DNA of 64,000 bases from Termitomyces sp. T153 (GCA_018296165.2 JACKQL020000004.1:1054001-1118000); one strand, 5' to 3'; shown: positions 44,035 to 57,480, counted from the stretch's first letter. A program made the numbers and translations. The notes: generated by a model not told the origin, from the letters alone.

Positions 44035-47000
44035 TCAGGATATGCAATGCTGAGCAAAATGGGTCTTAACATTATCAAGATGGCAAACCTCCACCTGTGA
44101 CTCGAACTCAACTCCCCAGAGTTTTGCTTTGAGATGAGGGAACTTCAAGTAGGGATCATGTTGGATGCCAACTGGTTTCAATGATTGTCCAACCAACCAT
44201 TTCCCTTTGAGATTATTGCTGGAAGATTCTTCAAATTCTATGATGGTGTTGATGCAGAATGGGATATCAGAATCAATGCGAAAGATACCGCTGTTTCCCC
44301 TGTGATGCCTCAGTGAAGTGAAGGATTGATTGTTGGACATTACATGATTTAAGAATATGGCATGGGATGGAATGATGACATTAGGACCAAGTGTTTTCTT
44401 GAACGCCATTCGCACAGGGTCAGAAAGGGTTTGGTACTTGCGGTTAAGGCAGGAATGTGAGTTGCCATCTGAATTATCTTTATCGTCGTCAAAAGTCAGA
44501 TCAATATCATGGATGTCTAAGGGGCTGTGGATATTGGAGGGTATGAGTGACTTAAACATATCATAGCACATCAGCATTGGTTGAGTACAGGTTGCTTTTG
44601 TGAAGTATGCACAAAGATTTGTTAAAGAATGCCATGACTGAGAGATAGTTTCTTTGTACTCACCTTAAGATGTGATTGTTAGATTAGCTATGAAAGACAT
44701 GAACAAAATTTATCTTACCCTCCTTATAGTTTGTCAAAAAGTGTTGCAGGATGCCAATCACACACTCATATGGATATGCCCACCAGCCATGTACAGGGCC
44801 ATACATACAAAGGTATTCTGATAGATGAAGAGCGATATGGTGGTTTGGATGACATTTGTAATCCAGAAACAAGATTTTCAACTGTTTGCGGTATTCGAGC
44901 ATATGAAACATGTACTTGTCTGCATGTTGAGATGATGTGACTTGTGACAAAGCAATGACAATGGCAGATAATATATGCATTGTGAGCTGGAGGAGTTCCC
45001 ATCTACACCGCAACCTAGTGCCTTCAGAGGTTGAGTTACTCCAGAGATGTTTCAGAGTCACTGGAAGATATAAAGACCCAATAATGCGCCACTGGTCAGA
45101 TTTGAGTTTCCCACAGGATGGTGTTCCAAGTGCTGCAGGAGGTGACTGGATCCAAGATGGTTTGATCAAACTCTCTATATCTGCCCAGAGTGCCTCCATC
45201 TCCTTGGTTGTAAAAACAATTTCATGTTGAAGCAGATGAGGGTTGTTCTCCTCACTTCTCCCACCATTGTCAAGAGTTTGACTGTGTTTCATGCGCTAGA
45301 CATGGGAAAAAATTAGTATGCGCAAGGCTGAAAAAAATGTCGCTTACCCAGTCAAGTAGTTGTTCAGCAATGTGCACCTTTTTGAGTGCTTTGACTGCAA
45401 GTGGTAAGGACGTATCCTTGCCTTTAGCATCAACCGTTGATGAGACACAATGAACACCTTTTGCAACATAGATTAATGAGGCTAGGTGGGCATTACTCCA
45501 CCACTTGATTGTCTGCTTCATGGTGATATGGTCATTTTGGTCAAAATCCAATGGTGTTTTCAATCACGCAATGATTTTTTGAACACTTGATTGTTCTTGA
45601 TGAGTTATGGGGAGGGGATTTTGAGGAGATTCAGGGATTTCAACATGAAGTGATGTCTTGCAAGGGCTCTGTCGAGCAGAGGTGTCATAGCCAAGAATTT
45701 CTTGAAAATGCTCCTTGATCAATCCAAGGAACAAATTGTGCATTGGATCAATGACAAGAAAACGAGCAGGTTCATAGTATGGAAGGCAGAGAAGTTCAGA
45801 CCAATGAATGCCAGACATATCAAAAGATCTCTGAGCAGCTGTGCTTGAAGATGCTGATTTCCATTTCTCTGCGAGTCCACGACATTCTTCATTTGTCCAA
45901 CAGATCCAGGAATTGACATTGATGTCATCATATGCATGGTTGAATCTGGTGCACCAACAAACAGAACAGAAGTAGCAATGACTATGGGATGAGAAGCCAC
46001 CAACTTTTTGAGCAGCAGGCAAGTCACAGACTACAGCAACAAGAGCGGCCAAGATAAGGTGGCCTGAACTGTATTTTGCTGTGCATGTAAAGAAAATTCC
46101 ATTCCATAGTTCAAGGAAGGCATCAGCTAATGGTTGCAGATAAGGGTTAATCTGCAATGTAGAAGGTTCTCCAGATATAATCCCTGCAAGAAACATGTTC
46201 TCTGGCTTGTTATGTATTTCAATTGGCAGGTTGAGGCATGAAACTGTCACTGCACCAATGAATACCTCCTTCCCCGCTGCTTTGTTCCTGAGAGGATTAA
46301 AGAAATCGACACTCAATGCAAAGACGTAACAACCAGCATCTTTTCCGCCCAATACACTGAAATGGGTAGTTCCATCTGGCCCTTTGAAATTTTGGATAAC
46401 TGAGCCTTGGAAAATGTTGTTGGGAAGTCCATCAGAGGATTGATCATTCATTCGTTCCCAAGCACCATCCATTAGATCTTCAAATCCTTGATGTGAGAGA
46501 AGACCTGCAAGCCAGTCCTTGAAATTGTATGCAATATATGGCTTGATTGGAGTGTAGATTGTATGACCATCAATTGTTTTTTGGTGCACCAGAACCCCAT
46601 TACAAGCAGAGTGTCCATAGGCCTTGTATCTACAGACTCTAGCATACACGGGAATACTGTCACGGATGGTAGGAGCATAAATTCTATGGCATTTGAGACA
46701 AGTGGCATAAATTGTCTTCTTGCTCTCGAGGTTGAACTGGGCTGCAGCAGTTTGAATGTCACATGGGAAGTCACTGAGAATGGACTGGAAGTAGGGAAGA
46801 CTGTTGATGTTATGGAGAAAGGGCTGAAGGCCTAGTACAGATGCAACCAACTCATTGACAAGTGCAATTGCCTTGAGGACAGTCATCTGTATGATGAGGC
46901 GAGTGATGTCAAACAACTAGAAATAATCTCTCTAAGGAAACCCCAGAATAACACTGCAGCAAACAACCATAATAAGTGATAATTGCACCAGGGATTTTAC

Positions 47001-47690
47001 ATGTCAAAGGTTGTCATGAAAGTGGTGAGCTGGGTTGTTGGACTGAGAATATAAACAATGATGGTCAATGAGATCTCACCTGTATCATATTCTCGTCCAT
47101 AAGGAACATTATCGCCCCTCCTCACTACTTCAGTCCAATAAACTTTGACTTCATCAAGTTTTTGCAAGGATTTTGCAATCCTGTCCTCCAATTCCCTGTG
47201 AATCTCCAGTAATCCCCCATCACCACCACAACCCTCTTGAATGAACTTTAGTTTATCCATTTCATTATGAATATGTAAACCAATATCATTGAGGTCCTTG
47301 AGGACACTGTCCATGCTGCATTGTGATGACAGTGTTGCAAGCTCTTCAACAGAATGAATGTGACGCTGCAACTGGACCTCCATTTCCTCCATGCGTAATA
47401 ATGACTGCTGACCAGGCAGTGAGTGAGTCAATATGGGTGTGTATGCTCGACCTTTCACCAAGGAGGCAACAATGTCTGCTTCCTGAGACTGAATGGCTTG
47501 GCTCCGTGCTGTTTTGAGCAACTGTTGATATCGACTGTCTTCAAGCTTTGTCACTGAAAATTTGTCAGTTAGATTTGCAAGTCAATCATCATCTTGACAT
47601 TTCTTCCAGACTCGAGGAGGGAGGTGATTGCCTCTTCCATTGGTTTCAAATGCTTTGCAACAAGGCACAGCTTGGAAGCGGGCATAGTAT
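44035..47690 (-). pseudogene. Plavaka/Tnp2-family transposase
   Basis: Reading right to left: a first exon with GRGNHLPPRVWKK, joined by a 46-nt intron to LTKLEDSRYQQLLKTARSQ. Next come a helical region to YDTG, then the cysteine-containing segment CLKCHRIYAPTIRDSIPVYA. The family core has FALSVDFFNPLRNKAAGKEV, LNLPIEIHNKPENMFLAGII, LEL WNG, CDLPAAQKVGGFSSHSHCYF, CWTNEE..., GIHWSELLCLPYYEPARFLV and IDPMHNLFLGLIKEH. Further exons give LKTPLDFDQNDHI, then GKLKSDQWRIIGSLYLPVTL, HPNHHIALHLSEYLCMYGPV and HGWWAYPYECVIGILQHFL. Introns at about 45294-45350 and 44668-44719 still have good sites. Damage: a TGA at about 45563 replaces Arg in IIA-x-LKTPL, and one joint near 46920-47080 is out of phase. 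The enzyme would cut and join the CACTG ends. Confidence 0.82.
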
Positions 47691-47699
47691 GATATCAAT

Positions 47700-48370
47700 G
47701 TGACAGAGCTTCCAATGAGAATACAAGGAAAATTAAAAATTCGTGATTAAAGGGGGTAAGTCATTGTCAAGCATTGCATCAATTAATCATTTTTAATCTT
47801 AATCTATATGACAGATGGGAGAGTAGGCAAGCTAGCACTAACTGAAATACTAGTCAAGGTCAATTGCAAGGTGCTTGAAGTCATTTCCTTAATGCTAGTT
47901 ACAGACACAGCCAAGGATGAAGCACCTAGCAAGAGGTCTTGCATCTGATTGCTGAGTTTGATCAAAGCTTCAGTAGCATGAGAAAGACCACCCCCAACTT
48001 CACCAAGAAACTTATAAACAATTCAGTGGAGTACTACTGGTTGGTGTAAGCATTCAACATACCTGCCAAAAGTAAGGCATCCAGAACAAGTGGGTGCTTA
48101 ACAGGATAATAGGGAGGGAGTGGAGAAACCAAACTAAGAGAGTGTCAAGCACCTTCTGTGATGCGCTAGTTTGGGTTTGAGGTGCAAAAGTCATGGACAT
48201 GACAGGCCTATCATCAAAACTATAATCCTGATTGTCCATTATAGATTAATACTTTGTGTGACATGAAACTTGACTCACAACTTTCTCCCAAACATAGATG
48301 GTGGGTTGGGTACTGGAAGATCCACAGGCAATCAGATGCCAATGATCACCAAGGCTAACGGCAGCAACAG
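47700..48370. other. Spacer with 3' part of the WD40 gene, unresolved
   Basis: A minus-strand frame with MSMTFAPQTQTSASQKVLDT and a hydrophobic end at 48054-48200 may be the last exon of the WD40 gene. Other frames here are not convincing. Confidence 0.3.
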
Positions 48371-48379
48371 CCTGAAAAA

Positions 48380-49590
48380 CATCAGAAGCTACAATCGTTA
48401 AGTAAGAAGTGATAACAGAATATAAGAAAGACCAACTTACGGTTTTCTGAGATTAACTCCTGGCATAATCTTTGTGTGGCTAGGTTGATGATTTGGACAA
48501 ATTGTTGATCACTTCCACAAACGGCAAACTTGCCACCTTCAATATAAGTCACACCTTTTATAATGCATTCAATTGATTTTGAAGGAATCGAGGTATGAAG
48601 ATTGCCTGTAGAGAAATGATAGAGGTCAAAGTTGTTTGTGCAAAGGTTATCGACAAGTAACATGCTCTCATCTGGAGATATGGCTGTGTTCCTGCTGTAC
48701 CTGGATAAGTATCTGTGAAAACCTTACAACACCAAATACTCACATTCCACCTAGAAGTAATTGCCTCCACTCAATTGTTAAATCCTCTCCATTCTGACAG
48801 ATACTAAAATCCAGGTCAGAATTTTGTCATATTGTCTCACAGTAGATCCTTACATTTTGCCTCCTTCCAGGAAGGATGACAAAAGATATCGCTTTTCTGA
48901 ACCAAAAAACTGCAACAATCAAGGTATGTCTGTACTGTCAAACTCCCAGAGAAGGATCAGACTTTCTGTATAGACATCAGGACACAATCAACAGTTCAGA
49001 TGAAAACTCACTTCTGCGAAGCTTGAAGACTTTAAGTACCCTGGAATGGCTGGCCAGAGCAAGCCTTGCATTGATATTGTCATAAGCTTGAGCCTCGATA
49101 GGGTCATTGACATGGAATGGAAATGTTGTACTTGCTTCATTCCAAGCAAACATCTAATTGAAGTATGAGGAAAATTGTTTATAAACCAGAACAGTAAACA
49201 TTTTGTACCGTTCCTTCCGTTGCTTTGGGGCAAAGGGTATGTGAACCTCTGCCTATGCCAACACTGATCCAATCTGAGAAACCCTCAGGTGATGAGTTGC
49301 AATGCAGCCATTTGATGGATGTGATCTGTGCCCAATTCTGACTGCGCATCACTTGAATGCATTGTAAGGTAGTAAGATCCCAGACTCAAACACAGTCATC
49401 ATCACCTGTGGGCTTGAAGTGTTACTAACAACAACTGCTTGTTCAGAAGAAGAGCACAAACCTCCAGAGAGCAATATACAGCCATTGGGAGAGAAAGCAA
49501 TGCAGTTAACTGCCTCTTGAGAGCCTTCCAAGTGGTGATGCAGAGTATAGAATTGAGACTACACCACAAGCATAAAAAGACAGGACTTAT
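48380..49590 (-). pseudogene. WD40-repeat protein, transposon cargo, broken
   Basis: Starting at about 49560 on the minus strand: LEGSQEAVNCIAFSPNGCIL and LSG, an intron with ends GTTTGT and CCACAG, then GDDDCV, TGA and VWDLTTLQCIQVMRSQNWAQ. This is a classic WD40 blade ending in VWD, with the TGA standing where CGA (Arg) is expected. Further exons read GFSDWISVGIGRGSHTL, EAQAYDNINARLALASHSRV followed by LKVFKLRR, and near 48660 NNFDLYHFSTGNLHTS and EGGKFAVCGSDQQFVQI. The fold would be a beta-propeller scaffold; such proteins mediate protein contacts. Several small introns keep GT/AG. It lies tail-to-head behind the transposase on the same strand. Why a transposon carries it is unknown. Confidence 0.7.
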
Positions 49591-49834
49591 TATGATTTAA
49601 CTATTGATGTACCATGAGTTTCAGAGAGTGTAAGGTCACAAATGACTTGAAGATTTGAAAGGCAATCTTTCCATCTAAAACGGAACAAGGGACAGGCTGG
49701 TGCTTGGAAACATCTGGACGGAACAAACAAGAGCCTTGTTGGCCTTGGCAACATTGTGCAACTCAAGGGGCAGTAGAACAAGGAATGGCAAAGTCATAAG
49801 AATAGGATTGACAAGAGATATTTTGATTACTATG

Positions 49835-50530
49835 CCTTATATCAAGAAACATTGCCCTCTTATCACCCATTGCATCCACTTCAGGCCAGCTCTTTATCCC
49901 CCACAAGCCCAGATTACCCATTGTATTGTCTTTTCAGAAGAGCAGCTCCAACTCTCAATGATATGCAACGAGATATTGGATGAAGAGATTCAGCAAAATC
50001 CAGAGCTGAGTTCTAAATGTACCCAACCTGGAGATGAGCATTCATTCAGAGACAGCAGTGATAATCAACCTGACTTTGAAGACCGCCAACAGGCATGAGA
50101 ATCTCAAGCATGTATGCCTGCAAAAGTTGATGAACAAGGGAACGTTCAATGATTGCGACATGTTACCTTCCAGAAATCTTCCGAAGTTACTGCCAGTGGC
50201 GGCAATCATTGACTCAGACAATCAGGAACCATGCAGCTTTGGTCTGGTTCACCTGAAACACAAGAAACTCAAATTTTCAAGAAGCCTCCAGAAGAGCCTG
50301 GTCATCCAAATGCAGGAGGGCACAATGTTGAAGGTGAGCTGATTAAGTTGCATTGGTTAAAAGCTCAATATAATGCTTTATACGTGAGTTGGATATACAT
50401 TCAAAAGGTTTCATCCAACTTATGTTTACTAGAATGCGGTCAAGTCAGAGGCGACCGAAAAACTTGACATGTCACAATCTTTTCAGTACCAGAAGCAGGA
50501 AATTGTTAAAGCTATATGCCAGTTGGTGAG
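49835..50530 (+). pseudogene. Unrecognised broken coding segment inside the giant transposon
   Basis: One plus-strand frame reads IFSEEQLQLSMICNEILDEE-like sequence, QQNPELSSKCTQPGDEHSF, continues past single stops through QACMPAKVDEQGNVQ, TFQKSSEVTASGG and ETQETQIFKKPPEEPGHPNA to GELIKLHWLKAQYNALY. The sense is continuous but is interrupted by TGA/TAG. No domain was recognised; it may be the start of a cargo gene. Confidence 0.35.
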
Positions 50531-50919
50531 AGGTTCAGTTTGTTGTATGCATACTCACTGATTATGACCCTACTGATAGCTAACTTATGACTCTCAATGG
50601 CCATCACTTGAATGCTATGAGGAGTGCTGGCCAGTGCGCAGCCTTCTAAAAATGGTACTGAAAACAGGAATGGATGCGCACAAGCATGCTCAGTCAAAAC
50701 GAGTCTTGGAGGTAGTTGCATCTCATGGAAGAGGTGTTTCGGTATAGTAGATATGAAAGCAGCTTATGTCTCTGAACTTGTCATGACCAAATATCTGTAT
50801 ATCATCACAATTGTATGTAGAAACAAGCATGCAATGATAATGCAACGATTATAGCTAATTATGTAGAACAAACAAAGCCTCAATAGTCAAAATGTGGGCT
50901 GGTGACATAAATCCCTGTG

Positions 50920-51740
50920 AGATTTTTGAGGGTCCAGCAGGGAGCACGGGCAAGGCCTTGTTAGATCAGAGTGGTGATTTTATTCATTTTGTGAGCGAGA
51001 GCATGAGGTTAATGAGAAGGAGGGGATGGGATGGGACATACAGTAACAAAGGTTGCTGCTTTGCACTGTGTGTAGTCATTGAGGGGCTGCATCGTTGAGT
51101 CGCTCTTGAGAGCTTCCAGCTGCAAGGCAGCAGGAATGGTTGTTGAGGTACTCAGTGCAACCTCCAAACTTTCTTCCTGAGTGACAAATGTGATGTCACC
51201 AAGATGATGGTATGTCAAAAGTATTGCAAGTCCTATGTAACCGACAAAATTCAGCTGATCATCCAAGTATAACCAAACGTATAAAATGCACAAGATTGCT
51301 GATGTCCACACACTTCATGAGATATGGTTTTTAGTGTGAGCATTTCTAGGACTGGAATGGCAAAGGAAAGCTTTGGGGTGGTTAAGGGGCAAATATAGGT
51401 CGTAGAGGGCTTGCATAGTGGCTTTGGCTTGTAAGCATTAGGCACGCGACTGTGGCCTTGGAGATTGTATGGAGATATCTGTGATGGTTTTAGGGAGGGT
51501 AACGTGATCAGGAGCAAGGCATGGTATTTCTGTCCTCATAAGCAATTCAAGATGCACTATTAGAAGTTAGTTTGGAGAAACTATTAGTTGTCACAGAACC
51601 CACAGGACTCCCAGAGTATTTTCCCTTATATCTATCATGATCAAGGCTTTGTGAGAGAGCTTGTGAGGATGGCGCCATGCAATTCCTTGGAAGGTTCTCT
51701 TGTAGAGTATTGTTATGAGTGGAAGGACAGGCAGAGGTCA
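50920..51740 (-). pseudogene. Unrecognised Ser/Thr-rich coding remnant inside the giant transposon
   Basis: The minus strand from 51740 reads MTSACPSTHNNTLQENLPRN, then a Ser-rich stretch to SKLTSNSAS. Other frames continue LPKTITDISIQSPRPQSRA and ATMQALYDLYLPLNHPKAF. Around 51300-51010 a hydrophobic segment (AILCILYVWLYLDDQLNFVG) precedes LEALKSDSTMQPLNDYTQC. Exons could not be joined with confidence and no family is recognised. Confidence 0.3.
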
Positions 51741-52369
51741 TTATGAGACTGAGGATCGGTCAGATTGAGCGAGTTGAGTACTTGATCAAGTGTTACAGTG
51801 ACACAGCACAGCAGCATCACACATTGAGTCGTAGTCGTCATAGCCTTGAGTTTTTTTGCTTTGTTATCCACAAGACCCACTAATATATTTCAACTCTTAT
51901 TTCTAATAAGTATGGAGTGCAGATACCTTGTGGAATTTCCTCCTGGGGCTTGGTTCCATCAGCAATATTATGTTCCTGTAACATGAAGGCAATTGTCATG
52001 CATCATTTACTTAATATGCACCAGGCAGGTTACTTTGATATGTGGATAATGAGCTATGGGATGGAGGAGCAGCTCAAACTCAAAGATTTAGAGAAATATG
52101 AGGAAATGTGCATGTTGAAAGCCAAATTGTGGTGACTTGGTCTTTGCTATGAATATTATTAAACCTTGTACAGCCTCAGTGTCAGTGTAGCTTTGTAGAT
52201 AGTCACTGGTATGTAAATTTTTATTCAGTATTCAGTCATAGAGTTAAATTCATGCTAATCATGATTTGAATAACGAGTATTCAATTGAACGGAGCAAATT
52301 TGGAAAAAGAAGTTTGCAACAACAGTATGTGCTAGGGATGTCAATTAAATGTAGATAGTACAAAACAAG

Positions 52370-53110
52370 TCATAACTTTTCTGCCTCGGCCAATACATCC
52401 TCCAGCCCCACAAGATTTCGATCAACTTTTTCAATCATTCTCCTGCAAGTTGGGCATGTTGCAAAGGGTCTGTATTCAATCCACCCATCAATACACTCTT
52501 TACAAAAGAGATGACCACACATTAGACTGAATAGGATCAGTGACAATTTGAGAATCAAAAATTGACACCTATGTCATTAATGGTAATTTGGCAACATCAC
52601 GACAGATGCTGCAAAGAGTGAGACCCTTTAAGACTGGAATTAGCTGGAATCAGATGGTAAGTTTGACAGCAAATAATATGATGTCCAACATACAGACTGT
52701 TGAACATGAAAAAGATGATCTTGCGACTCCATTGTATGAGATAATTGCTTTGAGTATCAGGATTAGTCTGAGTTGAGGAGATGAATTCTGATTCACACTT
52801 CTTTAAGTTCATTGACCTCTATGAATTTAGCCTCCCTAAGCTCCTCCAGTTGACACTGTACATCTGTGTGCGACTAGAAAAATGATGGGATTGAGTGCAT
52901 GCTTCTTATACAGGAACACTCACTACTCGTAATGCACATAATAATGCATTGATATGGTTCTTTTCTGCAACAACTTTAGCTAATGCATCCCGTAAAACAC
53001 TGGGCTGCAACATGGAGCTCAGTGATGGTAAAAACACTGATCACCCAGTATAGTCTCACCTGATTACTAGTGGAATCAGTTGTTGGTAGTCTCATTTGAC
53101 CACATGGATT
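52370..53110 (-). pseudogene. RING-finger protein with coiled coil, transposon cargo, probably broken
   Basis: The terminal exon (52528 to 52370) holds LMCGHLFCKECIDGWIEYRP and CPTCRRMIEKVDRNLVGLED, ending in TGA. This is the second half of a C3HC4 RING with C-G-H-L-F-C, C-x2-C-I, W and C-P-x-C. The first zinc ligand pair is in the preceding exon, LTLCSICRDVAKLPLM (about 52620-52570). Upstream exons give short helical pieces, QLEELREAKFIEVNELK and LRDALAKVVAEKNHINALLC. Zinc-binding RING proteins are usually E3 ubiquitin ligases. The joint between the two RING halves does not close in frame with standard splice sites and meets a TAG, so I treat it as damaged. Confidence 0.6.
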
Positions 53111-53881
53111 GAGTGCAGCATTGTATAACTTGGCATTTTCACTTCGTCAATAAGGCTGGATGCCACCGGATTTCAGAGCTTTCATTCTAGGAGCCATGGG
53201 TTATCACTTCGATTCAATAAGATGCCCTTCTACAAGTATTCAGTACTCACTCAAGGTGCTAGAAGTAGGCACAAAAATGGAACAAGGCACTCAATCATAG
53301 TACAAGGTGCCAAATCATGGCGAAAGGAATTTCCTGGACGTCTTCAGGGTTGAGTACAATGCATTCCAACCAGGGTGACAAAGTCCAGATAGCAACCAGC
53401 AAGAATACAAAGCAGTGGGCCAGGGGCGCTATAGGCAAGGTGCAACAGAGACTACATCCAAATATGGCTTGTTGTGTGTCCCGTGACAATTATTCTTCTC
53501 TTTTTGACAACTTTCATTACAGTCGTCAGTACTCATTTCCTTCCAGCATATGACATTCAAGCAATCAGGTGAGTACAAGAACATCTTGAAATGACTGTCA
53601 GGCACATTCTCTATTGCTCAGGGCCCGATATAAAATTGTGTACATCTTTTCTCGCCAACAAATTTGTGTGTCTGAGTGTCCAACTCATACAGACTCAGAC
53701 TCTTCAGCAATAACTTGCACTCTCAATGCCTTTCAATTTTTTCTTTGGAGGTCCTCTCCTCCTTTGAGATACCCAATCACAAGATAATCACTCTGATGAC
53801 CCTCCCAATGGACATATCTACAATGACAGTACTTTACTGACAATCAAGGAAATAGAGGACTCTACAGCTGATAGTTCAGCA

Positions 53882-56800
53882 GTGTCCTCTCAACAGTCTT
53901 CCAATTCCATCATGCCACCTCCCCGCCAAAAGGTGTCAACCCATTGCTTCTCTTCTTTGCATGTGCTGCTTTTGGTCCATGGTGAAACTTCATCTGTAGA
54001 GGCAATGGTGCGTAGGGTGAGTACTTCTTCTATCAATGCAAAAAAAAGCAATCACATATGTTTTCTAGAGCAACACCAATCAGCAGTCTGGCAACGTTGA
54101 GGTCAACTCAACTGCAGTACTCTTCAACAGTTCTAGTGCATCTGTTTTGGGAGTGAGGCACCTTATTTTCAAGTGTACTTTGCCTTGTATTATGAATTCT
54201 TAATTTCCAGAATATATTGACTTGAAAGCGCAGAGGTGGTGACAGTTTATCTACCAACTATGAAGACACCGAGATTGCTGCAGATAGTGTATGTATTTGA
54301 GAAAGTTAGCACATATTTCACTATTAACAGTTTATACCAGAGTTACCGCCATTGCACTAAGGTTAGAGTCATTCAAGATCCTATGCTGCGCCTTCAGAAC
54401 AATCATGTAAAGTTATATATTTTTGCCTATTCTATTTGTTGTTCACCTCTTGTGGCTTAGCTTTCAAACCAGCTGAATGAGGAGCGGGTCAGGGTCAATG
54501 CTCTCAACCATCAGCTATCACAGGTAAGAATATTCTCAATCATTTCCAAAGGCCCCACTTCAAAAAGATTCTTTGTTAGATACAACAAGAACAAGTAGCA
54601 ACTGCCTGGCATGCAAGAGGAATATATGACAGAATGTCTTTCCAATTGCAAGCTGTCACTAGTGAAAGAGATTCAGCACTTGAAGAATTAACAGTGGTTG
54701 CTCAGGCCCTGGATATGGTATCTCCTACCAAAGAACACGTTGAATTGTCTCTTGTAGCCAGCAATGAGCTGGCTCCTTCCAACCAAATCTTGCCCACCAA
54801 CAGTCTTGTTCAGCACGCCCAGGCTCTCCAAGCTTCAGTCATTGCATCACAGGCCCTTGATGAGCAGAATCAAGATTATGAACATTGATTTACACATGAG
54901 TACAAGCAATGCTTGCGACAGGCACTTGATGAACGTGAGCAGCGCTATCAACAGGAATTTGAAAAATGACTTCAACAGGAGTGTCAAATTATTTCAGTGC
55001 AGCTGGAGGTGGCTACTCAACAGCGGTTGCAGGAACTTGAGCGCAATCATGAGCAATCATACCAATCACTAATACATTGCATGTGAGAGGAACACCAGCA
55101 GGAAACTGTGGAGCTCACTAGAGCCTGTGAAGGACTGGAGAATAGGATCTGAGAACTAGAACGAGTTGAAATTCAGGCAAGTTTACATTAAATATAAATA
55201 CCTTCAAGGTCAACTGAATTCAGAAATAACAGGAATTGCAAGAATGCGAGCAATGCTTTCAAGAAGAACTCGAGCAACGCCTTCAGCTGCAACAACAGAA
55301 TCTTGCAACACAAACAGCAGCTGAAATTCAGCAGTGCTTGGATGAACAGAGTCACATCCATGAGCAATCTCTCCAAGCTCAAGTGAGTCGATTGGAAGAG
55401 GAGCACCGGCAACAAATTATGGAGTCTACTGTTGCTCGCAAAGAAATGGAGAGCAGGATTCAAGAACTTGAGGAAGTTCAAATTCAGGTATTATTGTTCA
55501 TTCTTTTTGGAACAAGTATTGTGATTTTTCCCTTTTATAGGCAGCAAATGCAATTGAGCAAGCTTGTACTTCTGCTGAAGCAGCTTCTCGCTCTGAGACA
55601 GCCTTTGAATCCGTTCTCAACCACAATACTGAGGTTATATCAGACCTTCAAGAACAAGTTGAGGTAAGTTGAGTTATATTCATGAAGAGACTTGTTTCTA
55701 ACTATAAGCACAGTGTCTCGAAGCCCAGACTGCTTCCAATAACTCCCATCATGTGTCAAACATGGCTACAGACCCTTCTCAAGTTTCACAAGCCAGTAAT
55801 TTGGACTCTTCTGTACAACGTCCATCGATTTTAGACACCTTGTCAGATCGTGCACATAACAGACTTCCGGCAGATTCTCAATTGACTAGAATCCATGTAT
55901 GTATAGTTCTCTCAATAACAAGTCTATCCCGTAATTCATACTTTCTACTAGGTAACCAAAGAAGTAACTCAAGACAGGCATTCTCAAAGACGAGTCTCCT
56001 TTGAGTTAGCAAGTATTGAAGAGACAATCTCCCCCCTTCTCTGGATATCACAACTATACTCTTCCATGACTCCCCAAACTCCTCATCTACGTCTTCCTAC
56101 TCTGCAGCCTTCATCTCCTGCTTTCCCTGTGCCTGCCTCAAGGGCTCTGCACTCTTCACCTCTACGCCAACCATTGACACCAGTTCTTGCTCCGCATCAA
56201 GATTCTATTCCTGATCTCAATTCTTGTAGTGCCTCAGCAGCTCGTAACCACCAAAGACCAAGTGGAGACAATTATCTCCGCTCTCCCTCTGCTTTAAATC
56301 AAGCTTCAAATCATGTTTTGAGTCCAACACCATCTCACAGGTCTATGCCAGGATTTGCAGATGATGTCTACTCCATGTTAACTGACCTTACCGGTGCTGT
56401 CAGCTTATTGCGTGAAGAGTGGAGCGAAACCCAAAACTCATTTTCTGCCATGAACATACCAGCAGTTTCTGTTTCTCGAGGGTATCCTGTCATTCCCCTA
56501 ACAAGGCTCTTTCCAACCGACGCATCAAAGAACGATCCTACATTGATATGATGGCAAGTCTCAATATGGATTCAGTTGTTGTCCTTTACTTACACTGTGC
56601 AATAGAAAGTAGTTCACGATGCATTGAAGCCCAAGCTGGGTATCACACATGATAGAGACATCAAAGAAGCAACAAAAGACCATCAGCATATGGCATCCCC
56701 TGAGGAGGTTGACAATTTTGACAATGGTGTAATCCCTGCCCCCTCATTGACTCCATTCCATCCTTACTGGGATGAGATATGGTGTCTATAGAACAAATCG

Positions 56801-57480
56801 CTTGCTGAACAGTTTACAGATGAGATCCTGGCTGCTGACAATGAACTGGGTAGTGAGACAAGAGAGGATGTCAAGACTCACTTCTTTCAGCATCTGTTAA
56901 CCCTCAAGAAAGAGCTCAAACGTCAGACTCCTCGATCTCATGAAACTGAAGTCCAAGCAACTCAACGAGCAGAGTGGCAACACCAGATCACATTGGCAAG
57001 GGGCCGCATGCAGAATCGCCAGTTGACTGTAAGTCTTTTTTACTCCATGAAGTATGACTGAGCTGATCCTTGGCAACATAGCTCTTCAAGTCTTGAGAGC
57101 AGATATGCAGAGAAGGGTTTAACAAGTCTGACCATGCTATTTGGGAAATACTCCTTCAGCTTGTTCTTACACTTGGGTCAGAAGGACAGAGTTCTAATGA
57201 ATCTGAAGATGAACCTGAAACCTTCTCCGTTCGGTGCTGGCCCTGGCATAATGAGCACATTACAGAACTCCTCCAGTTCATCGACAGTCATCGGGAGACC
57301 TTGAACAACTATGGCAATAATCAGTCTGGAAAGTCTTTGAGGAAGAGAGAGCGCAAGAGCAACCCACCACTCACCCAGGATCGGCCCATTATGAGGCTAC
57401 CTCGTAATCTCTACAGCAATGAGTTTCTCAGCACAAGACATCTGGACCAACTCTGCCACCTGGATGTTTAAAGTGCCATC
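53882..57480 (+). pseudogene. Coiled-coil then Ser/Pro-rich cargo protein, broken by TGA codons
   Basis: Exons along the plus strand: MSSQQSSNSIMPPPRQKVST; LNEERVRVNALNHQLSQ; ERDSALEELTVVAQAL; and a long coiled coil rich in Gln/Glu from about 54890 to 55660. Within it TGA replaces arginine-like positions (FEK-x-LQQECQ, HCM-x-EEHQQ, NRI-x-ELERV). A Ser/Pro-rich part follows (56066-56500, LPTLQPSSPAFPVPASRALH). Then come PEEVDNFDNGVIPAPSLTPF, RAEWQHQITLARGRMQNRQL and a C-terminal block with ELLQFIDSHRETLNNYGNNQ and MRLPRNLYSNEFLSTRHLDQ ending near IELPEFEEYV. The last block resembles, from memory, the end of the second gene in other fungal elements of this kind. Function is unknown; an accessory DNA-binding or assembly role is a guess. 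Confidence 0.6.
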
